In this document: positions 6,435-8,201 of the stretch, piece after piece
How the letters are laid out: each line of letters opens with the position of its first letter
Numbering within the stretch: position 1 is the first letter of the stretch
DNA from: Clostridia bacterium
GTDB lineage: Bacteria > Bacillota > Clostridia > Christensenellales > Aristaeellaceae
DNA: 8,201 nt
NCBI GenBank assembly: GCA_017620115.1
Contig: JAFZRB010000318.1
Span: forward strand, 1-8,201
Direction of reading: 5' to 3'
Notes under the pieces: generated by a model
Told to the model about the DNA's origin: nothing
The model's input: the letters and a program-made list of their open reading frames with translations, nothing else
The model's database searches: none
Translations under genes and position numbers: made by a program

Positions 6435-6472
6435 GAACCGGCAAACTCAAAGAGCGGAGGAGGAAACACAGC

Positions 6473-7318
6473 ATGAGCGAGCCCTTTTACACCTCGGACT
6501 GGCATATTCACTCGGTCGCGAGCTACGACGCGCATCTTCACGTGGCGGATCTCGTCTCGCAGGCCGAAAAGCAGGGCCTGACGGATTACGGCCTGACCGA
6601 CCATGTCAACGTGCCCAGCTGGATCCACTTTCTCAAGGCCTCGCGGGAGCTCGTGAGGCAGTACGCCCGGCCGGGCTTCCATTTCGGCGTCGAACTCACG
6701 ACGATCTCCGGATATCTGGAGGAATACGACCGAAAACACGGCACGAAGGAAGGCTACGTCAAACCCGATCTGCCCGGGCCGGAGCCCGTGGCCTTTCCGC
6801 TGACCGCCGAGGAGCTGGACGAATGCGGCGTGGAGTACGTCATCGGCGCGGGCCACTGGATCCTGAACGCGCCGCGCACCCAGGATGTCATCGTCGCGGA
6901 CATGCACCGCCAGAATCTCGTGTGCGCCTGCTCGCCGCTGGTGGACATCGTGGGCCATCCCTATTGCTTCTTCGGAACGTATGAAGACAGGAACGGCCGC
7001 CAGACGCCATTTGAAGACTTCTCAATCATTCCGCAGTCCATGCACGAAGAGCTGTGGGCGGCCATCAGGGAAAACGGCAAAGCGATGGAAGCCAATATCG
7101 ACTTCTTCTGCGGGCGTCATCCCGAAGCCTTCCGCAGGGCTTACGCCGAGTTTGTGCGGGGCGCTTTCGAAAAGGGCGTGCCCATCACCATCGGCACCGA
7201 CTGTCACGGCCCGCAGTACAACGACAGAAACGAGGTCTGCCGCCAGTATCTGGGCGCGGTCGGCTTCGGGCCGGAGGATTTCTCAAAGCCGAAATTCAGG
7301 AAGCCGAGAACGGTCTGA
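6473..7318 (+). CDS. PHP-domain metal-dependent phosphoesterase/hydrolase
   Basis: 281 aa, ATG 6473-6475 to TGA 7316-7318, with an excellent ribosome binding site (GGAGGAGG, 6456-6463). Seen: the full PHP metal-ligand set in order. These are HIH (H11, H13) after SDW, LTDH (D43, H44), GVE (E74), GAGH (H128), VGHP (H162) and GTDCHG (D243, H245). Known: PHP proteins are TIM-like barrels that bind two or three metal ions (Mn, Fe or Zn) and hydrolyse phosphate esters; histidinol phosphatase HisK is the best-known stand-alone form, and polymerase-associated exonucleases are another. The length fits the HisK-like group. No his-operon genes are nearby, so histidinol phosphate is only one possible substrate. 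The segment between E74 and H128 (YLEEYDRKHGTKEG and onward) may be a family-specific cap. It converges with the dehydrogenase gene 28 nt downstream. Confidence 0.88.
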   Translation: MSEPFYTSDWHIHSVASYDAHLHVADLVSQAEKQGLTDYGLTDHVNVPSWIHFLKASRELVRQYARPGFHFGVELTTISGYLEEYDRKHGTKEGYVKPDLPGPEPVAFPLTAEELDECGVEYVIGAGHWILNAPRTQDVIVADMHRQNLVCACSPLVDIVGHPYCFFGTYEDRNGRQTPFEDFSIIPQSMHEELWAAIRENGKAMEANIDFFCGRHPEAFRRAYAEFVRGAFEKGVPITIGTDCHGPQYNDRNEVCRQYLGAVGFGPEDFSKPKFRKPRTV

Positions 7319-7346
7319 CCGGCGTTGGCGCGGCGGTTCTCCCGCG

Positions 7347-8201
7347 TTAACGGCTCCTGTCGATATAGCTTTCATTCCATACGACGGCGGTCTTCATCGG
7401 CGCGCCCTTCGCATAGATTTCTTCCTCGTAAGCGCGGATGGGATCGGCGATGAAACGCTCCTTGTCGATCAGCTCAACGATCTCGCCATAGCGGCTGTCC
7501 GCCAGAATGCGGATGGCCGCTTCCATATGATCCTGGCGGAAATTGATGGAGCCGAAGATCAGGTGATTCTCAAAGCCGAAGGGCATGGTGTCGAAGGCCA
7601 CGCGCGGCCCCAGCGAGAAGCTGTTGTACACGCCGTTGCAGCCCAGCACCCTGTGTTTGAACGCGATTTCGTGCTCCACATTCGTGCCGCTGGTGCCGAT
7701 GAACAGCGTCGCCCGGCCGCCCAGCGCCTCGCAGATGGCCGCGGCCAGCTCGTCGTTGGACGCGTAATTGCTGCGCACGTAAACGCCGCCGGTCTGTTCG
7801 AGCGCGAAGCGCACCTTGGGGCTCGTCTCCTCGCTCCTGGCAACCAGCGCGATTTTCGCGCTGGGATGCGCCCGGCGGATGAGGTCGCCCACGAACATGC
7901 CGGTGGTGCCCAGGCCGAAGATCACCGTGCGCGCGAACACCTCGTCCGCCGCGATGGCGCGCCCTTCCTCCAGCGAAACGCCGTGACGGCGCGCCGCCTG
8001 GCGGAAATTATGAGCGCTGCCCAGGTCCTCCATGCGCTCCAGCTGGAACAGCATGCAGGAGAAGGGGTCGGGAAACACCATGCGCTTGGCGAAGGAAAGG
8101 TCGAGCCTGCCATCGTGGACGTGGCCGTCCGGGATGCGGAGCAGCATATCCGGATTGACGTACATCCGGTCGCAGAACAGGCCGTCCGCCTGATCGCAGC
8201 C
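7347..8201 (-). CDS. Medium-chain dehydrogenase/reductase (alcohol or glucose dehydrogenase-like), C-terminal part
   Basis: The frame stays open through the right edge of the window, so the N-terminus is missing; 284 residues are visible and the stop is TAA at 7347-7349. The ATG at 8165 is internal, because codons upstream of it (GCDQADGLFCDR) continue the fold. Seen: a Rossmann-fold signature, VIFGLGTTGMF (Gly-x-Gly-x-x-Gly, codons near 7900-7925), then ALVARSEE at the end of the next strand, and the late block NHLIFGSINFRQDHMEAAI. The latter resembles the C-terminal domain of glucose dehydrogenases (VGSVN... followed by a helix). PDPFS at visible residues 44-48 may match the EPL segment before the cofactor domain. 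The catalytic zinc ligands mostly lie outside the window. The likely role is NAD(P)-dependent oxidation of a sugar or polyol; the substrate is not determined. No terminator is obvious in the 28-bp convergent gap. Confidence 0.8.
   Translation of the reverse strand, partial: GCDQADGLFCDRMYVNPDMLLRIPDGHVHDGRLDLSFAKRMVFPDPFSCMLFQLERMEDLGSAHNFRQAARRHGVSLEEGRAIAADEVFARTVIFGLGTTGMFVGDLIRRAHPSAKIALVARSEETSPKVRFALEQTGGVYVRSNYASNDELAAAICEALGGRATLFIGTSGTNVEHEIAFKHRVLGCNGVYNSFSLGPRVAFDTMPFGFENHLIFGSINFRQDHMEAAIRILADSRYGEIVELIDKERFIADPIRAYEEEIYAKGAPMKTAVVWNESYIDRSR

Noticed and set aside
7305..7350. Terminator between the convergent PHP and dehydrogenase genes
   Set aside because: The CGGTC/ACCG repeat around the PHP stop forms only a short imperfect stem with no T-run on either strand.

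Overview
The window looks like chromosomal DNA from an anaerobic, high-GC member of the Firmicutes, probably a gut or sediment clostridial lineage. The reasons are consensus sigma-A promoters and GGAGG-type ribosome binding sites in an otherwise GC-rich sequence, a small YnzC/DUF896 protein (a family known mainly from Firmicutes), and an oxygen-sensitive glycyl radical enzyme. This taxonomic reading is an inference. No rRNA, tRNA, insertion sequence, CRISPR array or phage gene was seen, and no stretch longer than 300 bases lacks a gene.

Layout, left to right: (1) the 3' end of a beta-lactamase-fold serine hydrolase on + (2-406), closed by a strong, probably bidirectional terminator (408-453). 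(2) Two minus-strand envelope genes, each with its own good promoter. One is a 206-aa two-helix membrane protein with an Ada-like Cys/His cluster at its C-terminus (2361-2981). The other is a 579-aa protein with a zinc ribbon, a long acidic region, one membrane helix and a C-terminal peptidoglycan-binding domain (469-2208). (3) A 70-aa DUF896/YnzC-like gene on + (3165-3377), followed by a terminator. (4) A minus-strand pair: a 201-aa SRAP/YedK-family DNA-protein crosslinker (5702-6307) and, downstream, a 721-aa glycyl radical enzyme (3454-5619). (5) A plus-strand PHP-domain metallohydrolase (6473-7318) transcribed divergently from the SRAP gene. (6) The 3' part of a medium-chain (alcohol/glucose) dehydrogenase on - (7347-8201), convergent with the PHP gene and cut by the window end.

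The genes do not form one obvious pathway. Most appear to be separate transcription units. The two envelope genes may be functionally related, since both join a membrane anchor to a putative zinc site. The PHP hydrolase, the dehydrogenase and the glycyl radical enzyme could belong to carbohydrate or small-molecule catabolism, but nothing in the window links them directly.

The most unusual item is the glycyl radical enzyme. It keeps the glycyl loop (Gly697) and an active-site Cys (Cys375), but the cysteine loop reads GCNW instead of the GCVE of the dehydratase/lyase families. The enzyme is short, and no activating radical-SAM gene lies next to it.
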